A DNA stretch of 64,000 nucleotides. Origin: Mobilisporobacter senegalensis. GTDB lineage: Bacteria > Bacillota > Clostridia > Lachnospirales > Lachnospiraceae. Under the pieces are notes generated by a model that was not told the origin of the DNA, did not search any database, and was given only the letters and a program-made list of their open reading frames with translations. Positions 28,209 to 36,268 of this stretch are shown here, in pieces. A program made the translations under genes and the position numbers. The stretch spans positions 62,001 to 126,000 of the forward strand of contig NZ_RJVG01000003.1 in assembly GCF_003752155.1 (NCBI RefSeq), written 5' to 3'. The stretch's first letter is position 1. Each line of letters opens with the position of its first letter.

Positions 28209-28260
28209 TCCACGGAAGTAATTTAGCATAAATTATGGCTGAAACTTTCGTGGATTTTTA
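28209..28260 (+). terminator. Second hairpin-terminator ahead of the MutS2-like gene
   Basis: Stem tccacggaagt (28209-28219) pairs with actttcgtgga (28244-28254) through one G-T pair; the loop can form a smaller aattt/aaatt stem. TTTTTAT follows. With the hairpin at 28071 this makes two terminators in tandem within one untranslated leader. Confidence 0.7.
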
Positions 28261-28364
28261 TATCTGGCGATTAAATATGAATTGCAATCTTTTATTAGAT
28301 TTAAATATCCAGTAAAAATATAAAACGATGAAATATAAAGATGTATTGTGAAAGAGGTATAAAA

Positions 28365-30287
28365 ATGGATTATATTAATGAAATGTTAGAATTTAAAAAG
28401 ATAAAAGAACAACTGAAAGAATATACAGTGACAATGAAGGCAAAAGATAAATTTGATGAATTAGTACCAATTATGAATGAGAGCGAACTTCGTGGGAAAA
28501 TGAAAGATACCAGTGAAGCAAGATTATTGCTTGATGCCCAAGGGGCACCACCCTTATCAAAAGTGAATAATATCAGAGAATGTGTCATGAGTGCAAATAG
28601 AGGAGAACTTTTATCCATAGATGAATTAGAAAATGTAAAGCAGTTTGCTACCGGATGCAATCGAATTATACGTTACCTTAATAAATGGGAAGAAGGGAAT
28701 CTTACCATATCAGAATATGGTAAAGGTATGATGGACTTAGAATTAATTAAAGATGAGATCGAACGATGTATACGAAATGGCAGAATAGATGATTATGCAT
28801 CTAAAGAATTAAAAGAAATCCGCAAGAAAATTGGGACTCAATCGACTAATATTCGATTAAAATTAGAGAATATGTTAAAAAGCAAGAAAGAGTATTTTTC
28901 AGAGAGCTTTGTGTCAAATCGTAACGGACATTTTACTCTGCCGGTTAAGAAAGAGTATAAACATCAGGTAAGCGGCAGTGTCATTGATGTATCATCCTCA
29001 GGAGCAACCTACTTTATTGAACCAGGCACCGTGGCTAAAATCAAAGAGGAATTAAATGAACTAACGATTATAGAGAGTAATGAAGAACGCAAGATATTAT
29101 ATATGCTGTCTGCCTGTATCAGTGATTTTAGCAGCGATATATTGTTAAATCTTGATTATATCGAAGAGTTGGATTATATTTTCGCAAAAGGGAAATTAAG
29201 TGCCCAGATGGAAGGAAGGGAGCCCTCTATTAATACCAATCGGAAGATAAGAATTGTTAATGGGAAACACCCCCTTATCTTAAAGGAAATTTGTATTCCA
29301 TTAAACATTGAGTTTGGTGATGATGTTCAAGGAATTGTTATTACGGGTCCCAATACCGGAGGTAAAACAGTGGCTTTAAAAACAGTGGGATTATTTTCTG
29401 TTATGACCCAGTGCGGTCTTCATATCCCTTGTGATGATGCTGATATTTCTATGAATTCTCAGGTTCTATGTGACATTGGTGACGGTCAGAGCATTTCGGA
29501 GAATCTATCTACTTTCTCTGCTCATATTAAAAATGTTATTGAGATCATGAAGACGGTTGATAGGGATTCTTTAGTATTGATGGATGAATTAGGCTCCGGA
29601 ACAGATCCGGCCGAAGGAAAAGGAATTGCAATTGCAATCTTGGAAGAATTAAAGCTTCGTAATTGTAACTTCATAGCCACTACTCATTACCCGGAAGTGA
29701 AAGAATTTGCAGAAAAAACGGATCGTATCATAAATGCAAGAATGGCATTTGACAAGCAAAGTTTAAAACCTTTGTATCAATTAGAACTGGGGGAAGCAGG
29801 GGAAAGCTGTGCTTTATATATAGCCAAACGTTTAGGAATGTCAGAAACTATGCTAAGGAGAGCATACGAAGCAACTTATCCTAAATACGATTTTGAAGAG
29901 GATAGCAGCCAAGGAAATAGTGCTACTACCAGCAGCCCAATTAATACTAAGAATATCCTTCAGATTCAAAAAATGGAGCACAAACCAAAAGAAGGTAAAA
30001 GGTCGGATAAATTCCAGATGGGGGATAGTGTAATGGTGTATCCGGCCAAGAAGTCAGGTATTGTTTTTCAGAAGGCAGACGCCAATGGAAATGTAGGTGT
30101 TCAGATTCAAAAGAAAAAAATCTATGTAAATCATAAGAGATTACAATTAATAGCTGCTGCCAAAGATTTGTATCCGGAAAATTATGATTTCTCAATTATA
30201 TTTGATTCTGTTGAGAATCGAAAAGCATCACATGCAATGAGTAAACATCATGATCCTGATTTAATGATCATTCATGAGAAAGAATGA
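28365..30287 (+). CDS. MutS2-like ATPase lacking an Smr domain
   Basis: A 640-residue MutS-family protein. The clamp and lever regions (1-320, with coiled coil around SKELKEIRKKIGTQSTNIRL) lead to the ABC-type ATPase with Walker A GPNTGGKTV, Walker B LVLMDELGSGTDPAEG and the HYPEVKEFA switch. After residue ~530 a linker and a small KOW-like barrel (DSVMVYPAKKSGIVFQ) follow, and the protein ends there. Canonical MutS2 (about 780 residues) continues with an Smr nuclease domain, which is absent. MutS2 acts on collided ribosomes in Bacillus. The ATG at 28365 follows AAAGAGG. A leader with two terminators precedes it. Confidence 0.85.
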   Translation: MDYINEMLEFKKIKEQLKEYTVTMKAKDKFDELVPIMNESELRGKMKDTSEARLLLDAQGAPPLSKVNNIRECVMSANRGELLSIDELENVKQFATGCNRIIRYLNKWEEGNLTISEYGKGMMDLELIKDEIERCIRNGRIDDYASKELKEIRKKIGTQSTNIRLKLENMLKSKKEYFSESFVSNRNGHFTLPVKKEYKHQVSGSVIDVSSSGATYFIEPGTVAKIKEELNELTIIESNEERKILYMLSACISDFSSDILLNLDYIEELDYIFAKGKLSAQMEGREPSINTNRKIRIVNGKHPLILKEICIPLNIEFGDDVQGIVITGPNTGGKTVALKTVGLFSVMTQCGLHIPCDDADISMNSQVLCDIGDGQSISENLSTFSAHIKNVIEIMKTVDRDSLVLMDELGSGTDPAEGKGIAIAILEELKLRNCNFIATTHYPEVKEFAEKTDRIINARMAFDKQSLKPLYQLELGEAGESCALYIAKRLGMSETMLRRAYEATYPKYDFEEDSSQGNSATTSSPINTKNILQIQKMEHKPKEGKRSDKFQMGDSVMVYPAKKSGIVFQKADANGNVGVQIQKKKIYVNHKRLQLIAAAKDLYPENYDFSIIFDSVENRKASHAMSKHHDPDLMIIHEKE

Positions 30288-30345
30288 GTTAAATCTAAGA
30301 AATAACGATATTTAATAGTATAATGAAAAGAAAATTTCAGATACA

Positions 30346-30382
30346 AAAAACAGGTTGTGCAGACTTTCCACAACCTGTTTTT
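30346..30382. terminator. Bidirectional terminator
   Basis: A 14-bp stem (30346-30359 with 30369-30382) flanked by A- and T-runs, so it serves both the MutS2-like gene and the convergent cell-wall hydrolase gene. Confidence 0.9.
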
Positions 30383-30420
30383 GATATATAGTAGTTCATT
30401 CTATTATATATTTTATTTCT

Positions 30421-31236
30421 TTAATATACGAATACCATGTTGCCAATTTTTATTGCCAGTGGTTTTGACCATAACCATTCATTGGTAGCACTATCATCGA
30501 AGTAGAACATGGCGCCTTTTGTAGGATCAGATCCATTTAGGGCAGCTTTTGCCGCTTTTTTAGCAATATCAGTGGCTGGGTTTTTAATTGTTCCATTTAG
30601 GACTGGAGTAAATTGATAATATCCGGCAGGAACATGGTTAATGACTTTTGTTATATTTCCAGGCCATTCTTTACTCTGAACTCTGTTTACTACGACGGCA
30701 CCTACCCCTACCATTGCATCGTAAGGTTGTCCGGAAGCTTCTGCCGTGATCAGTCTGGCTAATAGGTCGAATTGCTTTTGTGTATATGGTATTACAGATT
30801 TTGTGGCTGTTTTCTTTGCCTTTGTTGAAGCTTTCGTTGTTTTTGCCGCCGCTTTTTTTACTTTTGGTGCTTTATTTTTGGCAGGCAACAGTAGCTTTTG
30901 ACCTGGTTCTATTTCATTGTTCCATTTATTATTTGCTTTCCTTAGAGCACCTATACTAATTTTGTGCTTCTTTGCGATCAGGAATAATGTATCCCCTTTT
31001 TTCACCTTGTGGGTTTTGGCTTTTACATCTATTACCTGACCAGGATAAACTGTATTCGATTTAAGATTATTATTTGACTTAATTGTTTTTACAGGCGTGT
31101 CAAATAAGCGGCCAATCTTATATAAAGAATCGTTCTTTTGTATTGTATAATCTGCAGCGGATGCAGATATTGTACTAAAGGTTACTGATAAGAGAACTCC
31201 AAATGCCAGAACTCCTGCTTTATTTAATCTTTTCAT
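30421..31236 (-). CDS. LysM cell-wall hydrolase (SleB type)
   Basis: A 271-residue secreted protein. A signal peptide (MKRLNKAGVLAFGVLLSVTF, cleavage likely after SASA) is followed by two LysM repeats (~30-72 and ~75-120), a lysine/alanine-rich linker and a C-terminal hydrolase_2/SleB-like domain (ARLITAEASGQPYDAMVGVG, PAGYYQFTPVLNG). SleB-type domains cut peptidoglycan during spore germination or growth. Start by AAGGAGGTACTTATG on the minus strand. Gene is monocistronic. Confidence 0.88.
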   Translation of the reverse strand: MKRLNKAGVLAFGVLLSVTFSTISASAADYTIQKNDSLYKIGRLFDTPVKTIKSNNNLKSNTVYPGQVIDVKAKTHKVKKGDTLFLIAKKHKISIGALRKANNKWNNEIEPGQKLLLPAKNKAPKVKKAAAKTTKASTKAKKTATKSVIPYTQKQFDLLARLITAEASGQPYDAMVGVGAVVVNRVQSKEWPGNITKVINHVPAGYYQFTPVLNGTIKNPATDIAKKAAKAALNGSDPTKGAMFYFDDSATNEWLWSKPLAIKIGNMVFVY

Positions 31237-31742
31237 AAGTACCTCCTTATGGTTGGCTGTTTAAGTTGTATGCCTTGCCTGTGACCTTATTCTATCTTAC
31301 ATAAATGTTAAAGTATATAATAAATTGTTAACATTTTAGGATTATTTGACTATTAATGTAAAAATATGTTTGGTAATCGGCCTGTAAGGTAACCCCTGCA
31401 AAAAGAGAAAAAGCCTTTCATTTAGAGGATTAGAAGGATTTTATCAAGAAATCCGGATTAATAGATAGAGCAAAGAACTTTGTAATAAAAATGTAATATA
31501 TTATAAATAGATCATAGATAATATACAAATTATGGTATAATATAAACACTTAGCAAGGTATTTTCGAGCTTAGTGAGAATATGTACCTATCCACTTAATG
31601 AGGTGTTTTCGAATTTAGTGGATATGGTATAATGATATATAAAATATAAAGACTTAGGGAAGAGACACTGATCAAGATCAGAGGGGAGAGTGATTGCATC
31701 CCTGGTCAAAAGGAAGACTTAAGAAAATGGTGGATTGTATTA
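31237..31742. other. Long intergenic region with tandem hairpin repeats
   Basis: About 500 bases between divergent genes. It contains the minus-strand promoter zone of the LysM gene, the tandem repeat at 31548-31625 and a purine-rich leader (31640-31740) before the metallophosphoesterase. I looked for a c-di-AMP (ydaO) riboswitch, often found before LysM hydrolases, and could not recognise one on either strand. Confidence 0.5.
31548..31625 (+). repeat. Tandem imperfect hairpin repeat
   Basis: Two copies about 43 bases apart. Copy 1 reads cacttagcaaggtattttcg with a continuing cttagtg arm. Copy 2 begins ccacttaatgaggtgttttc and continues to atttagtgg. In each the ends can pair (CACT/AGTG core) around a conserved GGTnTTTTCGA loop. 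The conserved loop with compensating arms suggests an RNA or protein-bound element rather than chance. Confidence 0.55.
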
Positions 31743-32564
31743 ATGAGTAAAATGAAAAGAAGATTAACAATATTGATTATTATAGTAGTCCTGCTTATCA
31801 TCTTTTGCTTTTGGCAGAATAATGATATCGTAGTCTCCAAATACCAATTTAATAATACGAAAATAGCAAAGTCCTATAATGGCTTTGTGATTGTTCAAAT
31901 TTCTGATTTGCACAATAAAGAATTTGGTGCCGGGCAACGACGTCTGTTAAAATGCGTGAAAGAACAATCCCCTGATATTATAGTGATAACAGGGGATCTA
32001 ATAGATAGTAAACGTACGAATGTTGAGAAAGCTATGAATTTCATAAAAGGTGCAGTTGATATTGCCCCAGTCTATTTTGTCACCGGGAATCATGAATTAT
32101 GGACCAATGAGTATCTTGTGTTAAAGGAACAGATGAAAAGAGCGGGTGTTATAATATTAAATAATCAAGTACAGGAGATTCAGAATATGAATGGAGATAC
32201 GATCCATATTATCGGACTTGATGATAATTCTCTATACGATGATACTTTAAAGAATTTGATGGATTCATTAAATGGGGACAGTCTAAATATCCTTTTAGCT
32301 CATCAACCCGAGTATTTGTCCAATTATAGCATGAATAATGTCGACCTGGTTTTTTCCGGTCATGCTCATGGTGGGCAGATAAGGCTGCCTTTCATAGGAG
32401 GCTTGGTTGCACCTAATCAAGGACTTTTACCAAAATATACAAGTGGAGTATATGTTATGAATGATACCAGTATGATAGTAAGCAGAGGATTGGGAAACAG
32501 CATTATTCCGGTAAGAGTATTTAACCGGCCAGAAATTGTTACGGTGAAATTGAATTATAAATAG
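31743..32564 (+). CDS. Membrane-anchored metallophosphoesterase
   Basis: A 273-residue calcineurin-like phosphoesterase with one N-terminal membrane helix (residues ~8-24). Metal-binding motifs in order are ISDLHN, ITGDLID, TGNHELW, LLAHQPE and SGHAHGGQI. The family (YkuE-like) includes enzymes acting on lipid-linked or UDP-sugar substrates; the substrate here is unknown. The L,D-transpeptidase gene follows after 68 bases. Confidence 0.88.
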   Translation: MSKMKRRLTILIIIVVLLIIFCFWQNNDIVVSKYQFNNTKIAKSYNGFVIVQISDLHNKEFGAGQRRLLKCVKEQSPDIIVITGDLIDSKRTNVEKAMNFIKGAVDIAPVYFVTGNHELWTNEYLVLKEQMKRAGVIILNNQVQEIQNMNGDTIHIIGLDDNSLYDDTLKNLMDSLNGDSLNILLAHQPEYLSNYSMNNVDLVFSGHAHGGQIRLPFIGGLVAPNQGLLPKYTSGVYVMNDTSMIVSRGLGNSIIPVRVFNRPEIVTVKLNYK

Positions 32565-32632
32565 ATGTAAATAAGTACGGTTATGTAAAATATTAATATA
32601 ATAATATATCGAAACAAAATTGGAGCATTGAT

Positions 32633-33076
32633 ATGTTATTTAGTGAACACAATAATTATTATGATGGTTTTTATGATTACGCAGGTAATATTTTTAATCA
32701 TTCCCAATATACTCAGGCAAACAAGTATACGCAGGTAAATAAATACAGTATAACCATAAATGTGAATAGACATACTCTTATATTATTTGAGAATGGTAAA
32801 ATAAAAAAGTATTACCCGATTGCAGTTGGAAAACCTTCCACCCCCACCCCCAAAGGAATATTTAAAATTATTAATAAAGCTATAAATCCTGGTGGACCGT
32901 TTGGTGTCAGATGGTTAGGATTAAGTGCTCCAAATGGAGACTATGGTATTCGCGGGACGAATAATCCCAGTTCTATAGGCAAAAGTGTTTCAAATGGTTG
33001 CATCCGTATGTATAATAATGATATACTTGAAATAAGTAATCTTGTTTCAGTGGGTACAATCGTAAAGATTATTTAG
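32633..33076 (+). CDS. L,D-transpeptidase (YkuD domain)
   Basis: A 147-residue YkuD protein. The domain spans ~35-147 with the catalytic cysteine C123 in SNGCIRM and the upstream GIRGTNNPSSIG. It cross-links or modifies peptidoglycan through 3-3 bonds. No signal peptide or membrane segment is visible, so export is unexplained; the first 35 residues are rich in tyrosine and asparagine. The ribosome site (TTGGAG) is adequate. Confidence 0.85.
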   Translation: MLFSEHNNYYDGFYDYAGNIFNHSQYTQANKYTQVNKYSITINVNRHTLILFENGKIKKYYPIAVGKPSTPTPKGIFKIINKAINPGGPFGVRWLGLSAPNGDYGIRGTNNPSSIGKSVSNGCIRMYNNDILEISNLVSVGTIVKII

Positions 33077-33134
33077 TCTTTAGTTTTACTTTACAAGATT
33101 ATTGGATCATCAAAAAGAACAGTAGGAGATATGT

Positions 33135-33608
33135 ATGATAAATGTATTATTTGTCTGTCACGGGAACATATGCCGTTCGCCAATGGCAGAATTCGTATTT
33201 AGGGATATGGTTAAGAAAAGAGGTCTTGGGGATGCATTCCATATAGCTTCTGCGGCTACCAGTACAGAAGAAATCGGTAATCCTGTCCATCATGGAACCA
33301 GAAATAAATTGAAGCAGTATGGAATAGGAGTGGATGGCAAATATGCCATACAATTAAGCAAGAAAGATTATGAAAAATATGATTATCTTATTGGAATGGA
33401 TCAAAGAAATATTATAAATATGAAGAGGATCCTAAATTCTGATCCCCAAAATAAGATTTTTAGATTTTTAGATATTACAAACAGCCCAAGAGATATTGCA
33501 GATCCCTGGTACACAGGTGATTTTGACCGTACATATGATGATGTTGTGGAAGGGTGCGAGGCATTACTGAAACATATAGAAGAGAATAAGAAGGAAAATA
33601 TTAAATAA
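33135..33608 (+). CDS. Low-molecular-weight protein tyrosine phosphatase
   Basis: A 157-residue LMW-PTP. The P-loop CX5R is C8 to R14 (VCHGNICRSP), and the general acid aspartate is in ADPWYTGDF. Such enzymes dephosphorylate protein tyrosines and, in Firmicutes, sometimes arginines. It is the last gene before a terminator. Confidence 0.92.
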   Translation: MINVLFVCHGNICRSPMAEFVFRDMVKKRGLGDAFHIASAATSTEEIGNPVHHGTRNKLKQYGIGVDGKYAIQLSKKDYEKYDYLIGMDQRNIINMKRILNSDPQNKIFRFLDITNSPRDIADPWYTGDFDRTYDDVVEGCEALLKHIEENKKENIK

Positions 33609-33620
33609 TTGTAATGGGAT

Positions 33621-33672
33621 AAGATCTTTTAGAGGAAAGAAACTAAGTAAAACACTCTAAAGGATCTTTTTT
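33621..33672 (+). terminator. Terminator after the phosphatase gene
   Basis: Stem aagatcttttagag (33621-33634) with ctctaaaggatctt (33655-33668), one G-T pair, followed by TTTTTTG. Confidence 0.85.
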
Positions 33673-33822
33673 GTGTCTAAATAAGTAAAAAGTTTCTTTT
33701 AAACATGAAAACATTATGTGAAATAATAGGATATTATGGTACAATGTAACAAATAATTTGTATTTACAAGAAATTATTAGTATTTTGGGGTAAACTTTAA
33801 CCTGCCATAAGGAGGTAAATAG

Positions 33823-34308
33823 ATGAAAACTGAATTATTTGTTGCAACAAGGGATCAATTTAATATAATAAAAGAAATTGTTATTAAGACGATCAGCAGC
33901 ATTTATCCTAAGTATTATCCAAAGGGAGCAGTTGAATTTTTCCTGGCTCATCATTCCGATAAAAATATTATGGATGCAATTGACAGGCAAGAAGTATATC
34001 TATTACGATCAGAGAATTCATATGTGGGAACCGGTGGTATAAAAGAAAATGAAATAAATCGTTTATTTATTCTTCCAGAATATCAAGGAAAAGGCTATGG
34101 AACAAAAATGATGGATAAATTAGAAGCCATTATATTAAAAGAATATAATGACATTATATTGGATGCCTCGTTACCTGCTTATGAAATGTATATTAAAAGA
34201 GGCTATATACCGATTGATTATCATAAGATCCTGACCCAATATGGTGATTACTTATGTTATCATGTTATGAAACTGGAATTATCACATAGTAAAAAGCCTA
34301 TAACCTGA
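33823..34308 (+). CDS. GNAT-family N-acetyltransferase
   Basis: A 161-residue acetyltransferase. The acetyl-CoA motif A reads INRLFILPEYQGKGYGTKMM (Q/R-x-x-G-x-G/A pattern), and motif B residues near ILDASLPAYEMYIKRGY complete the fold. The substrate cannot be deduced. AAGGAGG precedes the ATG. Confidence 0.88.
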   Translation: MKTELFVATRDQFNIIKEIVIKTISSIYPKYYPKGAVEFFLAHHSDKNIMDAIDRQEVYLLRSENSYVGTGGIKENEINRLFILPEYQGKGYGTKMMDKLEAIILKEYNDIILDASLPAYEMYIKRGYIPIDYHKILTQYGDYLCYHVMKLELSHSKKPIT

Positions 34309-34327
34309 TTAACATACCATTTACAAG

Positions 34328-34357
34328 TGTATAACATAATAATAAAATTGTTATACA
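34328..34357 (+). promoter_or_regulatory. Inverted repeat before the AbiEi-like gene
   Basis: tgtataac (34328-34335) and gttataca (34350-34357) form a perfect 8-bp dyad with a 14-base spacer, 20 bases before the ATG. AbiEi antitoxins autoregulate by binding inverted repeats in this position. The same GTATAAC/GTTATAC dyad recurs at 39157 and 42063. Confidence 0.5.
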
Positions 34358-34377
34358 TTAGTTCGAGGAGTGAATAT

Positions 34378-34974
34378 ATGGATTACGAAAATATAATAAT
34401 AGAATTATTGCAAAATCATAATGGTATAGTGAGGACCAAAGATATTGAAGGTGCAGGGATACCAAGACAATACATACCTAATTTTATTCAAGAGGGGATT
34501 CTGACCCGTAAGGCACAGGGAGTATACCTGGCTCCAGATACATTTATTGATCAAATGTACTGCATTGGAATTCGCTCTCCCCAAATAGTATTTTCCAATG
34601 AAACAGCATTGTATATCCACAAATTGACGGATATAGAACCTCCTATCTATTCAGTGACGGTACCCAGGGGCTATGCAACAAATCGCCTTAGAAAGTCGGG
34701 AATTGACGTTTCTACAGTGAAACAGGAACTATACCCAATTGGCATTATAAATGGGAAAACGAAATATGGAAGAGATATTCAGGTTTATGATAGTGAACGT
34801 ACCATATGTGATATTATAAAGAATCGAAACAAAATGGATAAAGATATGTTTTATATTGCATTAAAGAAATATGCAGTAAGTAAAGATAGAAATTTAAAAC
34901 TCTTATTTGAATATTCGAAACAATTAGGTATGTCAAATCAGGTACTTCAGTACCTGGAAGGGTTCCTGGTGTAA
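34378..34974 (+). CDS. AbiEi-like antitoxin/transcriptional regulator
   Basis: A 198-residue protein. The N-terminal winged helix (LLQNHNGIVRTKDIEGAG and IPRQYIPNFIQEGILTRKAQ) and the C-terminal part (DSERTICDIIKNRNKMD) match the AbiEi antitoxin family of type IV toxin-antitoxin systems. Start at 34378 by CGAGGAGTGAATATATG. The usual partner, the AbiEii nucleotidyltransferase, is absent. The next gene, 62 bases on, is an unrelated 256-residue protein. It may therefore be an orphan regulator or the antitoxin of an unrecognised toxin. Confidence 0.75.
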   Translation: MDYENIIIELLQNHNGIVRTKDIEGAGIPRQYIPNFIQEGILTRKAQGVYLAPDTFIDQMYCIGIRSPQIVFSNETALYIHKLTDIEPPIYSVTVPRGYATNRLRKSGIDVSTVKQELYPIGIINGKTKYGRDIQVYDSERTICDIIKNRNKMDKDMFYIALKKYAVSKDRNLKLLFEYSKQLGMSNQVLQYLEGFLV

Positions 34975-35036
34975 AGATTGAAGAAATGGTAATAACTTTT
35001 AGAATTATAAAATTAATAGAAGGGGAGATGAAATAA

Positions 35037-35807
35037 GTGATGAATTCGTTTGCTGCCTGCAAAGGTATGCAGGATTTGGTCGACAAAAAGGAAATAGATT
35101 TAGAATTAATTCAAAGTTTTGTTGATTCAGGTTATTTGAAACTGTATGCTGCAAATTGCATGCCGAAGGAAATTAATTATTGGATAGACAAAGGTAATCA
35201 TTATACGATAGAGACTGTATATTATTGTGATAAGTGCGGAAAGTATTATTATGTTGGTTTCTGTTTATACGGGAGACCAATTATTAAGGAAATAACAAAA
35301 GAAGATGCCCTTAGACAGGGGAAACAGATGGGTTGGGGGTGCCTTGGGATATATTATGGAGAGAAAATTCAGAAGGCTCAGGACAGTTTTGCAGAATCTG
35401 TCATTAGGGAAGCAGAGATACAGTTAAAAAAGACCAATATTTATTATGAGAATGGTCACGCTTACCTGATATCAAAAATATTTGATAATACAACTCATTT
35501 TGATATGGAACCACATATTGAAACATATACACATTCCGCAAGATTATATACATATGAGCGGGGTAAATGTATTTACGAATTTCGCTCAAATGATTTAAAA
35601 GATGTTGTGTATTATATTTTGTATGATGTGATAACTACCATTGCTCATAGGATCATACAAGGAAAATATACAGATGTAGAAGGCTCTTTACGCTATACAG
35701 ATGATATACGGAATGAAAATAAACAATTAATTTCCGATGCATTTGAAAATATAAGCGGTATTTATGAAATGTGGTATAAATCAGATAGAACAACACTTAA
35801 TATGTAA
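35037..35807 (+). CDS. Uncharacterised protein with zinc-ribbon-like motif
   Basis: A 256-residue protein with no family I recognise. Residues ~62-70 (YYCDKCGKYYYVGF) resemble a half zinc ribbon, and further cysteines occur at ~80 and ~103. The C-terminal half is mixed alpha/beta with many tyrosines. The GTG at 35037 and the ATG at 35040 are both possible starts behind AGGGGAG. It follows the AbiEi-like gene in the same direction, so the two may be co-transcribed. It is followed by the blaI promoter. Confidence 0.55.
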   Translation: MMNSFAACKGMQDLVDKKEIDLELIQSFVDSGYLKLYAANCMPKEINYWIDKGNHYTIETVYYCDKCGKYYYVGFCLYGRPIIKEITKEDALRQGKQMGWGCLGIYYGEKIQKAQDSFAESVIREAEIQLKKTNIYYENGHAYLISKIFDNTTHFDMEPHIETYTHSARLYTYERGKCIYEFRSNDLKDVVYYILYDVITTIAHRIIQGKYTDVEGSLRYTDDIRNENKQLISDAFENISGIYEMWYKSDRTTLNM

Positions 35808-35830
35808 ATAAAAAATCCATAATATAGTCC

Positions 35831-35887
35831 TTGACAAAACAGGTCTATAGTTATAGACTAAAAACAGGTCGATAACTATAGACCTGT
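35831..35887 (+). promoter_or_regulatory. blaI promoter with double operator
   Basis: TTGACA (35831-35836) and TAGACT (35854-35859) have a 17-base spacer. The dyad gtctata-gt-tatagac (35843-35858) covers the -10 box, and a second, one-mismatch dyad lies at 35866-35885. The two also form a 16-bp perfect stem (35839-35854 with 35872-35887) followed by TTTTT, so the transcript start region can fold as a terminator-like hairpin. Two adjacent operators are the classical bla/mec arrangement. Confidence 0.75.
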
Positions 35888-35904
35888 TTTTGGGAGGATG
35901 ACAG

Positions 35905-36267
35905 ATGGAAAATCTAAAATTATGTGACAGTGAATATCGTTTTATGCTTATTGTTTGGGAGAATGCTCCTATTGGTTCCGGCAGCCTGGTAGAGCTGTGT
36001 AAAGAAAAACTTGGGTGGAAAAAATCAACCACCTATACAACCATTAAAAAACTCAGCGAAAAAGGCTATATTAAAAATGAAAATGCAATTGTAACCATAT
36101 TAATTCCAAAAGAAGAGGTTCAGGCGATAGAGACAGATTATTTTGTGGAGCGTACTTTTGAAGGTTCTCTGCCTCAATTTGTTGCAGCATTCTTAGGTGG
36201 AAAAAGAATATCCCATAAAGAAGCCCAGGAGATAAAACGGTTGATTGATCTCCATAAGGAGGAGTAA
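35905..36267 (+). CDS. blaI: BlaI/MecI-family repressor
   Basis: A 120-residue winged-helix repressor (EYRFMLIVWENAPIGSGSLV, then STTYTTIKKLSEKGYIKNEN). It is expected to dimerise through its C-terminal helices on the dyads upstream and to be cleaved after signalling by the M56 protease encoded directly downstream, one base beyond its stop. No beta-lactamase gene is seen in the window. Confidence 0.88.
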   Translation: MENLKLCDSEYRFMLIVWENAPIGSGSLVELCKEKLGWKKSTTYTTIKKLSEKGYIKNENAIVTILIPKEEVQAIETDYFVERTFEGSLPQFVAAFLGGKRISHKEAQEIKRLIDLHKEE

Positions 36268-36268
36268 T

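Noticed and set aside
31237-31742. ydaO/c-di-AMP riboswitch near the LysM hydrolase
   Set aside because: Such riboswitches often precede LysM hydrolases, but I could not recognise the conserved core on either strand.
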